This document shows, piece after piece, positions 18,035-26,466 of a stretch of DNA of 64,000 nucleotides (within the stretch, counting starts at the first letter, position 1; every line of letters begins with the position of its first letter). Origin of the DNA: Cyclobacteriaceae bacterium (lineage in GTDB: Bacteria > Bacteroidota > Bacteroidia > Cytophagales > Cyclobacteriaceae). The notes under the pieces were generated by a model that saw nothing but the letters and a program-made list of their open reading frames with translations, did no database searches and was not told the DNA's origin. The translations under genes and the position numbers were made by a program. The DNA lies in contig JAEUUJ010000083.1 in the NCBI GenBank assembly GCA_016786495.1, positions 95,301 through 159,300 on the forward strand. The letters are read 5' to 3'.

Positions 18035-18510
18035 GTTTTTAAAATCAAACGTAATTGTTTCATGGCAATTCGCAATCGGGTTTTTACCGTGCCCAGCGGA
18101 ATGTCAAATTCTTCCGCAACTTCGGCCTGGGTATACCCTTTCAAATACAGGTGATCCACAATGAACCGCTGATCCGGCGGCAAGCCTGCAAGCACCTCTC
18201 TTAAACCGATGCTGTCAACCTGCTGCTCGGCAAATTCCCCGGTTTTTACATCACTTACGTAGTTCTCAATGCCTCCGGTTTTGTTTTCACGACTTATTTC
18301 TTTCGATCGTATTTTATCGATCGCCTGGTTTTTAGCCAGGTTGAGCATCCAGGTAAATAATCTTCCTTTAGAAGGATCATAGGTGTCGATGCGGTTCCAG
18401 ATTTTCAAAAAAACATCTTGCAAAACCTCCTCGGCCACTTCTTCTTTTTTTACAATCCGGCAGATCGCGCCATACAACGCTCCTGAGTAATGATCATAGA
18501 GATACTCCAA
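18031..18510 (-). CDS. ECF sigma factor, SigK-like (true start probably upstream)
   Basis: From the TTG at 18510 the ORF encodes 159 aa with sigma region 2 (EEVAEEVLQDVFLKIWNRI, RLFTWMLNLAKNQAIDKIR) and region 4 (YLKGYTQAEVAEEFDIPLGTVKTRL). The frame stays open to 18614, and upstream codons read IEESTLVAQLRSKDKLALEYLYD, which is the normal start of region 2. The protein therefore must begin upstream, yet no ATG, GTG or TTG lies between 18513 and the stop at 18615. The best candidates are the ATA at 18561 or the ATC at 18582. It is followed by the RskA-like gene (ATGA overlap) and is divergent from the fasciclin gene, as in the mycobacterial sigK-rskA-mpt70/83 system. Confidence 0.85.
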   Translation of the reverse strand: MEYLYDHYSGALYGAICRIVKKEEVAEEVLQDVFLKIWNRIDTYDPSKGRLFTWMLNLAKNQAIDKIRSKEISRENKTGGIENYVSDVKTGEFAEQQVDSIGLREVLAGLPPDQRFIVDHLYLKGYTQAEVAEEFDIPLGTVKTRLRIAMKQLRLILKT

Positions 18511-18599
18511 GGCCAGCTTATCCTTCGAGCGGAGCTGCGCAACAAGGGTTGATTCTTCTATATGAGATGTGGTTGGGCTGATAGCTTGTCTGTTGATTT

Positions 18600-18607
18600 C
18601 AAATATA
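18600..18607 (-). promoter_or_regulatory. Candidate -7 box (TATATTTG) for the sigma/anti-sigma operon
   Basis: Minus-strand exact match to TAnnTTTG. It would start a transcript near 18594, just upstream of the ATC at 18582 and ATA at 18561 that are candidate non-standard starts of the sigma gene. A TTTG lies upstream, but only 14 nt away. Confidence 0.45.
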
Positions 18608-18690
18608 ACAGTTCAAGCCAACAAATTGTTACTCTTAGTTTCCCTTCGCGATAGCGGTTTAAAAACTAGGCGAATATTCTTCATCGTTCC

Positions 18691-18718
18691 GGAATCCAAT
18701 AATCAATGTGATCTCGTA
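18691..18718 (+). promoter_or_regulatory. Candidate ECF-type promoter for the fasciclin gene
   Basis: GGAATCC at 18691 and CGTA at 18715 resemble the GGAAC / CGTC-type elements used by ECF sigma factors, with a spacer of about 17 nt and the fasciclin ATG 28 nt further on. The -35 part overlaps a TTCCGGAA palindrome at 18687-18694 in the divergent intergenic region. Use by the neighbouring SigK-like factor is inferred. Confidence 0.35.
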
Positions 18719-18745
18719 CGTAGTAGACAATCAAAATATATACAC

Positions 18746-19285
18746 ATGAAAAAGCTAATGATGACAGTGCTCAGCTTGATTATCCTCGGATCATCTTCTT
18801 TTGCGCAAAAAATGGTGGGTGGTGCAGCGATGTACGCAACAAAAAACATCATTGAGAATGCCGTGAACTCGAACGATCATACAACACTGGTGGCTGCTGT
18901 TAAAGCTGCCGGGCTGGCGGAAACGCTTCAGGGAAAAGGGCCTTTCACCGTATTTGCGCCTACCAATGATGCATTTGCCAAGTTGCCTGCCGGAACCGTT
19001 GATAACCTGTTGAAGCCGGAAAATAAAGCTGTGCTTTCGGGTGTACTCACGTATCACGTAGTAGCGGGTAAATGGAGTTCTGCAGACGTTGCCCAGGCGA
19101 TAAAAGCCAGTGATGGCAAAGCCGAACTAAAAACTGTACAGGGTGGAAAGTTATGGGCCATGATGGTTGGTAATGACGTTGTGCTGAAAGATGAAAAAGG
19201 TAACACAGCAAAAATCACCATCATGGATGTTGAGCAGTCGAACGGAACAATCCACGTGGTTGACGCCGTGCTCATGCCGAAATAA
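18746..19285 (+). CDS. Secreted fasciclin-domain protein
   Basis: About 179 aa from the ATG at 18746 (MKKLMMTVLSLIILGSSSFAQ), chosen because it gives a signal peptide; the longer open frame upstream crosses the divergent promoter region. The mature protein is one fasciclin (FAS1) domain: GPFTVFAPTNDAFAKLP, VLTYHVVAGKWSS, NGTIHVVDAVLMPK. FAS1 domains mediate adhesion or binding at the cell surface. It is divergent from the SigK-like/RskA-like pair. In mycobacteria SigK and RskA control FAS1 proteins MPT70/MPT83, so regulation by the neighbouring sigma factor is likely here. Confidence 0.9.
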   Translation: MKKLMMTVLSLIILGSSSFAQKMVGGAAMYATKNIIENAVNSNDHTTLVAAVKAAGLAETLQGKGPFTVFAPTNDAFAKLPAGTVDNLLKPENKAVLSGVLTYHVVAGKWSSADVAQAIKASDGKAELKTVQGGKLWAMMVGNDVVLKDEKGNTAKITIMDVEQSNGTIHVVDAVLMPK

Positions 19286-19307
19286 AAAGTGAAGTTGGTT
19301 TAAATGA

Positions 19308-19340
19308 AAAGTCCCGCGGGTTGGTTTACCCCGGGACTTT
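19308..19340. terminator. Bidirectional terminator hairpin between fasciclin and lpd genes
   Basis: A 9-bp stem AAAGTCCCG (19308-19316) pairs with CGGGACTTT (19332-19340), extended by GGG/CCC across one unpaired C. It lies between convergent genes. The A/T ends of the stem can serve as U-tracts for both strands. Confidence 0.65.
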
Positions 19341-19360
19341 GCGCTAAGGCTGATCGGTTC

Positions 19361-20752
19361 TTACAAGTGAATCACTTCACCGTAGGCAGCCGCTGCAGCT
19401 TCCATCACCGCCTCGCTCATTGTCGGGTGCGGATGAACAGACTTAATAATTTCATGACCTGTTGTTTCCAGGTTACGGGCAACTACCACTTCGGCAATCA
19501 TCTCGGTAACATTGGCACCGATAAAATGTGCACCCAGCCATTCACCATATTTTGCATCGAAGATAACTTTCACGAAACCATCCGGGGCTCCGGCCGCTTT
19601 AGCTTTTCCGGAAGCCGTAAACGGAAACTTACCAACCTTAATTTCATAGCCGGCTTTCTTCGCAGCCTCTTCGGTATATCCTACCGAAGCAATCTCAGGA
19701 CTGCAATAGGTACAACCCGGGATGTTGTTATAGTTGATTGGGTGTGGCTTTAGTCCGGCAATAGCTTCCACACAGGTAATACCTTCTGCAGATGCTACGT
19801 GCGCGAGCGCAGGACCCTTCACGATATCACCAATCGCGTACACGCCCGATACATTGGTTTTGTAGAAATCGTCAACGATAACTTTTCCTTTGTCGGTTTT
19901 CACGCCCACCTCTTCCAGGCCAATGCCTTCGAGATTGGTGGCAACACCCACTGCAGAGAGAACGATATCAGCTTCCAATTTAACCTCACCGTCTTTTGTT
20001 TTAACAGTAGCCACACATCCTTTTCCGGTCGTGTCGACTTTTGTTACCTCGGCATTGGTATGGATGGTGATGCCTGCTTTCTTAAACGATTTTTCCAGTT
20101 GTTTTGAAACCTCCTCATCTTCAACGGGAACAATGCGCGGCATGAATTCAACAATCGTTACTTCAGTACCCATGGTGTTGTAGAAGTATGCAAACTCAAC
20201 GCCAATCGCCCCGGATCCTACAACAATCATTTTCTTCGGTTGCTCAGGCAATACCATGGCTTCACGATACCCGATAATTTTTTTACCATCAATTTTCAAG
20301 GCAGGAAGTTCGCGTGAGCGTGCTCCGGTTGCCAGGATAATATGTTTGGCTTCATGATCTTCTTTCTTGCCATCGGCTGATGTTACTTCGACTTTACCGC
20401 CTTTCTTAAGCTTGCCGGTTCCGGCAATGTGTTCGATCTTATTTTTCTTGAACAGGAACTGAATTCCTTTGCTCATGCCTGCAGCTACTTCTCGGCTACG
20501 CTTTACAACAGCACCAAAGTCGGCCTTGGCATCTTTTACATCAATTCCATAATCTTTCGCATGCTGCAGGTATTCAAAAACCTGGGCACTCTTTAACAAG
20601 GCTTTCGTCGGGATACAGCCCCAGTTCAGGCAGATTCCGCCCAACTCAGCTTTTTCGACAACGCCTACTTTCATGCCCAATTGCGATGCGCGGATTGCCG
20701 CAACATAACCACCCGGACCTGAACCAATTACGATAACATCATATTTTGCCAT
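19361..20752 (-). CDS. lpd: Dihydrolipoyl dehydrogenase (E3)
   Basis: 463 aa, normal length. It has an N-terminal FAD site (VIGSGPGGYVAAIRASQLG), the redox disulfide in GGICLNWGCIPTKALL (about residues 39-48), the NAD site VVGSGAIGVEFAYFYNTMG and the C-terminal His-Glu active-site stretch HPHPTMSEAVMEA. It reoxidises the lipoyl groups of 2-oxoacid dehydrogenase complexes and the glycine cleavage system. It is transcribed alone here; the E1/E2 subunits are not in the window. Confidence 0.95.
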   Translation of the reverse strand: MAKYDVIVIGSGPGGYVAAIRASQLGMKVGVVEKAELGGICLNWGCIPTKALLKSAQVFEYLQHAKDYGIDVKDAKADFGAVVKRSREVAAGMSKGIQFLFKKNKIEHIAGTGKLKKGGKVEVTSADGKKEDHEAKHIILATGARSRELPALKIDGKKIIGYREAMVLPEQPKKMIVVGSGAIGVEFAYFYNTMGTEVTIVEFMPRIVPVEDEEVSKQLEKSFKKAGITIHTNAEVTKVDTTGKGCVATVKTKDGEVKLEADIVLSAVGVATNLEGIGLEEVGVKTDKGKVIVDDFYKTNVSGVYAIGDIVKGPALAHVASAEGITCVEAIAGLKPHPINYNNIPGCTYCSPEIASVGYTEEAAKKAGYEIKVGKFPFTASGKAKAAGAPDGFVKVIFDAKYGEWLGAHFIGANVTEMIAEVVVARNLETTGHEIIKSVHPHPTMSEAVMEAAAAAYGEVIHL

Positions 20753-20868
20753 ACTGCGAAAGATTTAATTCTAAAAACGCGGTCAAAGATACCGTTTGCC
20801 CGATTCTTTCAAAAGTTCGTTTACGGGGTTCACTTTTAAATTCTGCGATTAATTGGCAATTTTGAGAT

Positions 20869-21057
20869 ATGTTTAACCGGCTAACGCTTATCCATGCGGC
20901 AGGTTTTGTTCTGCTCATCATCGGAGGCTTTCTGAAAACACAGGCCCTTGAGGCTGGCGAGTTCTTTACCTGGTTCGCCATCGGGCTGCTTGCGGTTAGT
21001 ATCCCGCAATCCATCTATCAGTTCATCAAAAGGAAAAAGACGAATCAAACCACATAA
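20869..21057 (+). CDS. Small two-helix membrane protein (62 aa)
   Basis: Two hydrophobic segments (LIHAAGFVLLIIGGFLKT and FFTWFAIGLLAVSIPQSIY) and a basic tail (KRKKTNQTT). It is unrecognised, but the ATG is well placed between divergent lpd and fabG, 23 nt before fabG on the same strand. It is probably an inner-membrane protein of unknown role. Confidence 0.6.
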   Translation: MFNRLTLIHAAGFVLLIIGGFLKTQALEAGEFFTWFAIGLLAVSIPQSIYQFIKRKKTNQTT

Positions 21058-21080
21058 ACATCCAGCATAATTTTCGAATC

Positions 21081-21827
21081 ATGACATTATTAAAAGGAAA
21101 AACTGCGCTCATCACCGGAGCATCAAAAGGAATCGGACGATCTATCGCCCTTACGTATGCCGAGCAGGGCGCCAACGTTGCCTTCACCTACCTTTCGAGT
21201 GTGGAGCAGGGCCAGGCACTTGAAGCCGAACTCGCATCAAAAGGCGTGAAAGCAAAAGGCTATCGTTCCGATGCATCGGATTATGCGCAGGCCGAAAAGC
21301 TGATCAACGATGTGGTGGCCGATTTCGGGGCGCTCGACATTCTTGTGAACAATGCCGGTATTACTCAGGATACCTTGCTACTCCGCATGAGCGAAGAGCA
21401 ATGGGACAAAGTGATTAACGTGAATTTGAAATCGTGCTTCAACACCGTGAAGGCTGCCACCAAGCCGATGATGAAACAAAAGAGCGGCTCTATAATTAAT
21501 ATGACTTCGGTAGTGGGCTTGAAAGGAAATGCCGGCCAGGCAAACTATGCCGCCTCGAAAGCGGGTATCATCGGGTTTACCAAATCAGTAGCCCTTGAGT
21601 TAGGTTCACGCGGAATCCGTTCGAACGCAATCGCTCCGGGATTTATTGAAACAGAAATGACAGCCGTGCTCGATCCAAAAACAGTTCAGAGCTGGCGCGA
21701 TGCCATACCCCTGAAGCGGGGAGGAAAACCGGAAGACGTAGCCAATGCGTGCGTGTTCCTCGGCTCGGATATGTCGACTTACATCTCCGGACAGGTGCTC
21801 CAGGTGGACGGTGGAATGTTAACCTAA
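21081..21827 (+). CDS. fabG: 3-oxoacyl-[ACP] reductase
   Basis: 248 aa, classical short-chain dehydrogenase. It has the cofactor loop TGASKGIGRS (about 13-22), NNAGITQDTLL, the catalytic Ser in NMTSVVGLKG and the Y-x-x-x-K pair in NYAASKAG (about 153-157), and ends GQVLQVDGGMLT. The sequence is typical of FabG, which reduces 3-oxoacyl-ACP with NADPH in fatty acid synthesis. A general SDR cannot be excluded, but length and motifs fit FabG well. Confidence 0.9.
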   Translation: MTLLKGKTALITGASKGIGRSIALTYAEQGANVAFTYLSSVEQGQALEAELASKGVKAKGYRSDASDYAQAEKLINDVVADFGALDILVNNAGITQDTLLLRMSEEQWDKVINVNLKSCFNTVKAATKPMMKQKSGSIINMTSVVGLKGNAGQANYAASKAGIIGFTKSVALELGSRGIRSNAIAPGFIETEMTAVLDPKTVQSWRDAIPLKRGGKPEDVANACVFLGSDMSTYISGQVLQVDGGMLT

Positions 21828-21906
21828 TTTCGATTTTCGAATGACGAATGTCGAATTATGAGTCTCAAACCAATATTCGACATTCGGAATTCTGCATTCG
21901 AAATTG
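21826..21906. repeat. Imperfect inverted repeat just after fabG
   Basis: AATTTCGA at 21826 pairs with TCGAAATT near 21898-21905, and CGAATGTCGAAT with ATTCGACATTCG further in, giving a hairpin with an internal loop. The repeated units GAATG and TCGAAT suggest a dispersed intergenic repeat family. It overlaps the fabG stop codon and may act as its terminator. Confidence 0.5.
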
Positions 21907-21956
21907 TCTTTGCTAACGTTTGTTAGATCAACTTTTAAAAAAATTATTTGCAACCG

Positions 21957-21988
21957 CTTGGAAACCAATCCTTCCAGGCCTACGTTTG
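21957..21988 (+). promoter_or_regulatory. Promoter of the metY-metX-hom leader
   Basis: CTTG (21957-21960) and TACGTTTG (21981-21988) are separated by 20 nt, a good match to the Bacteroidota -33/-7 promoter. Transcription would start near 21994, about 30 nt before the S-box. Confidence 0.6.
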
Positions 21989-22023
21989 TATCATCAAGTC
22001 GAGAGGGCATTTCGCCAAATCGA

Positions 22024-22122
22024 TTTATAAAGAAGCGCTGAGAGAACAGGCTCTAAGACGCGCTAGCAACCTCGAAAAGGTGCTAAAGCCTGCCCTGAAG
22101 AAGGTCTTCCGGGAACGATAAA
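22024..22122 (+). promoter_or_regulatory. S-box (SAM-I type) riboswitch
   Basis: P1 is closed by TTTAT (22024-22028) and ATAAA (22118-22122). The P2 arm GCGC...GACGCGC carries GAG...CTC inside. The conserved core CTAGCAACC then AAAAGGTGCTAAAGCCTGCC closely follows the S-box consensus (GGCAACC...AAGGTGCTAAATCC.GC). A P4 hairpin GAAGA/TCTTC lies at 22097-22109. It lies 273 nt upstream of metY in the transcript of a methionine operon, which fits control by S-adenosylmethionine. No terminator follows it directly; instead a short ORF begins 11 nt downstream. Confidence 0.8.
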
Positions 22123-22132
22123 CCGATGTAAA

Positions 22133-22264
22133 ATGAAAAATTTCATCAACACCATTTCAGCCGAATTCCGCCAGGGATTCCGCGTGTTCACTTCCCAACT
22201 CGATCAAGCCATTTGTAATCTGTTCGCCAACAACAAGTGTATGTGTTGTTGCTGCTGTTGCTAA
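22133..22264 (+). CDS. Poly-cysteine leader peptide ORF (43 aa) in the metY leader
   Basis: ATG at 22133, stop TAA at 22262. It begins MKNFINTISAEFRQGFRVF and ends NNKCMCCCCCC, so seven of the last eight residues are Cys and they sit directly before the stop. It lies between the S-box and metY. The cysteine codons form the right arm of one hairpin (22228-22235 with 22244-22251) and the left arm of another (22256-22265 with 22283-22292). This layout is what a ribosome-stalling attenuator that senses charged tRNA-Cys would need. Poly-Cys leader ORFs for sulfur genes are known in mycobacteria; none is known to me in this context. Expression is inferred, not shown. Confidence 0.6.
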   Translation: MKNFINTISAEFRQGFRVFTSQLDQAICNLFANNKCMCCCCCC

Positions 22265-22292
22265 GCGAAGCGTTTCCGCGTCCTTAACAACA
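22256..22292 (+). promoter_or_regulatory. Hairpin overlapping the last Cys codons and stop of the leader ORF
   Basis: TGTTGCTAAG (22256-22265) pairs with CTTAACAACA (22283-22292) with one C-A mismatch, and GCG-TTTC-CGC (22270-22279) forms the tip. It competes with an earlier 8-bp hairpin, CAACAACA (22228) with TGTTGTTG (22244), because both involve the Cys-codon region. A third short pairing TAGCC/GGCTA (22296 and 22335) follows. No U-tract is seen, so any switch would act through Rho or through metY translation. Confidence 0.45.
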
Positions 22293-22382
22293 CACTAGCC
22301 TATGACCATGTCATGTGACAGGCATTTTGGTTACGGCTATGTCCATTTATCATCATCATAAAACAGATTCAAAAACATTTAA

Positions 22383-23716
<1,334 letters not shown>

Positions 23717-23717
<1 letters not shown>

Positions 23718-24760
23718 TGCAGAAAACGGATCACACCTTTCATTATCATCAACCTTTCGAACTGGAGTCGGGTAAAACATTACCCGGCTTCCAGCTTCGA
23801 TACACTACGCTCGGGCGATTAAATGCTTCGCGTTCAAACATTGTGTGGGTTTGCCATGCACTGACGGGAAGTTCAGATGTCACGTCCTGGTGGAGTACCT
23901 TATTCACGGAAGACAGTCCTTTCAATCCGAACGATCATTTCATCATTTGTGTCAACATGCCGGGCGGATGTTATGGCTCAACCGGGCCATTGTCTATTAA
24001 CCCGGAAACAGGAAAGCCCTACTTTCACAGTTTTCCTGCACTCACGAACCGTGATATAGTGAGGGCCTTTGATCTGTTGCGTGAACATCTGGGTTTCGAA
24101 AAGGTAAATACGCTGATCGGAGCTTCACTGGGTGGTCAGCAATTGCTCGAATGGGCAGTTTCAAAACCCGAAGTGTTCGGGCACATTATTGCTATCGCGA
24201 CCAATGCCTTTCATTCCCCCTGGGGAATTGCATTCAACGAAGCCCAGCGCCTGGCGATTGAAGCCGATCCTACCTGGAAAGAAAATGATGAACGGGCTGG
24301 TTTGAATGGGATGAAGGCTGCCCGTGCGATCGGCATGTTGTCGTACCGGCATTACACAGGTTTTGCCCAATCACAATCGGAACGTTCAACTGAAGTAACC
24401 GAAGATTTCCGCGCAGCAACCTATCAACGCTACCAGGGGGAAAAGCTTGCGAAGCGCTTCAACGCCTATACGTACTGGCTGCTGTCTAAAATGATGGATA
24501 GTCATAACCTCGGTCGCGGAAAAGAATCCGTGGAAGAAGCCTTACGATCCATCCGCGCGAAAGTATTAGTCATCAGCATCGATACCGACATCTTATTTCC
24601 ACCGGAAGAACAACAGTTTTTAGCCAAACATATTCCAGACGCCACCCTCAAAACACTTTCATCCGCTTACGGGCATGACGGGTTTTTAGTGGAGTTCGAA
24701 ACATTCAAAAAAATTATCAAAGAATTTTATCAACCAACCTTACGCAACGTATTAGTATGA
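23717..24760 (+). CDS. metX: Homoserine O-acetyltransferase
   Basis: 347 aa, alpha/beta hydrolase of the MetX family. The nucleophile Ser is in LIGASLGGQQLLEW (about residue 139). The Asp is in ISIDTDILFPP and the His in YGHDGFLVE (about 316). The N-terminal stretch LRYTTLGRLN followed by WVCHALTGSSDV is typical. It acetylates homoserine with acetyl-CoA to give the MetY substrate. Its ATG overlaps the metY stop (TAATG) and its own stop overlaps the hom ATG by 4 nt, so the three genes are coupled. Confidence 0.93.
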
Positions 24761-25983
24761 GAAAGAAATTAACATTGGGTTTATTCGGTTTTGGATGTGT
24801 AGGCCAGGGATTATACCACGTGCTCGAAGAAACCCATGGACTGAAAGCAACCATTAAGAAGATTGTAGTTAAGAACAAGGACAAACAACGTCCGCTGAAT
24901 CAGGATCTTTTCACATTCGACAAAGAAGCTGTACTGAACGATCCGGAGATAGATGTGGTGGTTGAGTTGATTGACGATGCAAATGCCGCATTCGAAATTT
25001 TGAAAACCGCGCTGAAGAACGGCAAGCACGTGGTTACCGCAAACAAGAAAATGATTGCCGAGCACCTGGAAGAAATCTTTTTTCTCCAGCAACAATACGA
25101 TCGGTCAGTTTTGTACGAAGGTGCCGTGTGCGGAAGCATTCCGATTCTCCGTAATCTGGAGGAATACTACGATAACGATCTCTTAACCGGAATCGAAGGA
25201 ATCTTCAATGGTTCTACCAACTACATCCTCACCAAAGTTTTTGAAGAACGGAAAGGGTATGCCGAGGCATTGAAACAAGCTCAGGACCTTGGCTTTGCGG
25301 AATCGGATCCGCGGCTTGATGTTCAGGCATTCGATCCGAAGTTCAAACTAACGATTGCCATTGCGCATGCCTTTGGTGTATTTGTAAAGCCTGAGAACAT
25401 CATCAACATTGGTATCGACCGGATTTCTGACCTTGATCTGAAGTTTGCGCGCGAGAAAGGTTACGCCATTAAATTAATTGCACGCGCTATTCGGGTTGAT
25501 GGAAAAATATATGGCCTTGTAGCCCCGCAGTTTGTAGAAGCTGAAAACCCGCTAAGCAATATCCGGCTGGAATACAATGCAGTTCAACTGCAGGGTGCTT
25601 TCGCGGATAAGCAGTTATTTGTTGGCAAAGGTGCCGGAAGTTATCCTACCGGCTCAGCCGTGCTGTCCGACATTTCAGCACTCACATACGACTATCGCTA
25701 CGAATACAAAAAGACACACCAGCTTCCGCGGAATGAGTTTTCAAATGACTGGTCAATCGAGACGTTTGTTCGGTTCCCGAAAGGAGAAAATGTTTCGATC
25801 CGCGATTTCGAAAAATTCGAAGCCGGGTATGCAGCCGGTGGCCAGCAATACATGGTAGGCCAAACCGACTTCGCCAAGCTGAGCTCCTGGGCACAAAACG
25901 AGAACATTGGTATTGTGCTGGCTCCTCAGGCCACGTTTAAACCGGTGGCAAAACCGGTGGTATCTGAACTGCTTTCGGCTTAA
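24757..25983 (+). CDS. hom: Homoserine dehydrogenase
   Basis: 408 aa. It has the N-terminal nucleotide-binding loop GLFGFGCVGQGLY (about 5-16), the conserved NGSTNYILTK (about 152-160) and the DPRLDVQAFDPKFKL stretch, whose Lys fits the catalytic Lys of the family. It reduces aspartate semialdehyde to homoserine. The C-terminus is about 90 residues longer than the bare catalytic core but I do not recognise a clear ACT domain in it. It is the last gene of metY-metX-hom, so the operon makes homocysteine from aspartate semialdehyde. Confidence 0.9.
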   Translation: MRKKLTLGLFGFGCVGQGLYHVLEETHGLKATIKKIVVKNKDKQRPLNQDLFTFDKEAVLNDPEIDVVVELIDDANAAFEILKTALKNGKHVVTANKKMIAEHLEEIFFLQQQYDRSVLYEGAVCGSIPILRNLEEYYDNDLLTGIEGIFNGSTNYILTKVFEERKGYAEALKQAQDLGFAESDPRLDVQAFDPKFKLTIAIAHAFGVFVKPENIINIGIDRISDLDLKFAREKGYAIKLIARAIRVDGKIYGLVAPQFVEAENPLSNIRLEYNAVQLQGAFADKQLFVGKGAGSYPTGSAVLSDISALTYDYRYEYKKTHQLPRNEFSNDWSIETFVRFPKGENVSIRDFEKFEAGYAAGGQQYMVGQTDFAKLSSWAQNENIGIVLAPQATFKPVAKPVVSELLSA

Positions 25984-26017
25984 TTCGTAATTCATCTGCT
26001 GCGTTCCAACGGTAGAG

Positions 26018-26048
26018 CCGCGTTCGGGGTCTAATCTGGAAAACGCGG
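26018..26048 (+). promoter_or_regulatory. Hairpin immediately before a lipoprotein start codon
   Basis: CCGCGTT (26018-26024) pairs with AACGCGG (26042-26048), a 7-bp GC-rich stem with a 17-nt loop that ends 1 nt before the ATG at 26050. It could mask the start site or serve as the end structure of the met operon. No U-tract follows. Confidence 0.35.
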
Positions 26049-26049
26049 T

Positions 26050-26418
26050 ATGAAAAAAATTACAGGATTAGCCAAAGTTGCGATACTGATCGCATTTGTG
26101 GCCTGCAATACGGAAATGAATGATCTGGCTGAAGCTCAGTCGGAACGGGTATGTGGCTGTACCGATAATACCTGGCTTGAAAACATGATTGAGGCGCTGG
26201 CGGCAAACACAACGCAGCAGGCAAAAATTACCCGGTACTGGTACCATAATGAAACCGTGTACCTCGTTGACTCGTGCATCGGCTGCGCGGATGCGATGCA
26301 GATTCTGTATAGCTGTTCTGGCGAACAACGCTGCACCTTTGGCGGCATTGCCGGACTCAATACATGCCCCGACTTCGCTGAACAGGCAACGCGCAAAAAG
26401 GACGTGTGGCATAATTGA
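26050..26418 (+). CDS. Small cysteine-rich lipoprotein, DUF6970-like
   Basis: 122 aa with a lipoprotein signal (VAILIAFVAC, Cys at about residue 19). The mature part contains WLENMIEAL, ITRYWYHNETVYLVDSCIGCADAMQILYSC, GEQRCTFGGIAGLNTCPDF. The pattern C..C.D...LY.C.G...C.FGG..G...CPDF resembles the DUF6970 family of Bacteroidota, small secreted domains of unknown function. It lies 66 nt after hom on the same strand, with a hairpin just before its ATG. Confidence 0.7.
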   Translation: MKKITGLAKVAILIAFVACNTEMNDLAEAQSERVCGCTDNTWLENMIEALAANTTQQAKITRYWYHNETVYLVDSCIGCADAMQILYSCSGEQRCTFGGIAGLNTCPDFAEQATRKKDVWHN

Positions 26419-26421
26419 CCG

Positions 26422-26453
26422 TTTGGGTTCGAGGGTAAATCATGATAGCTTTG
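26422..26453 (+). promoter_or_regulatory. Promoter with -33 TTTG and -7 TAGCTTTG
   Basis: TTTG (26422-26425), a 20-nt spacer and TAGCTTTG (26446-26453) form a textbook Bacteroidota promoter. Transcription would start near 26459, about 8 nt before the ATG of the arginase-fold gene. Confidence 0.7.
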
Positions 26454-26466
26454 CATAAAGGCTGTC

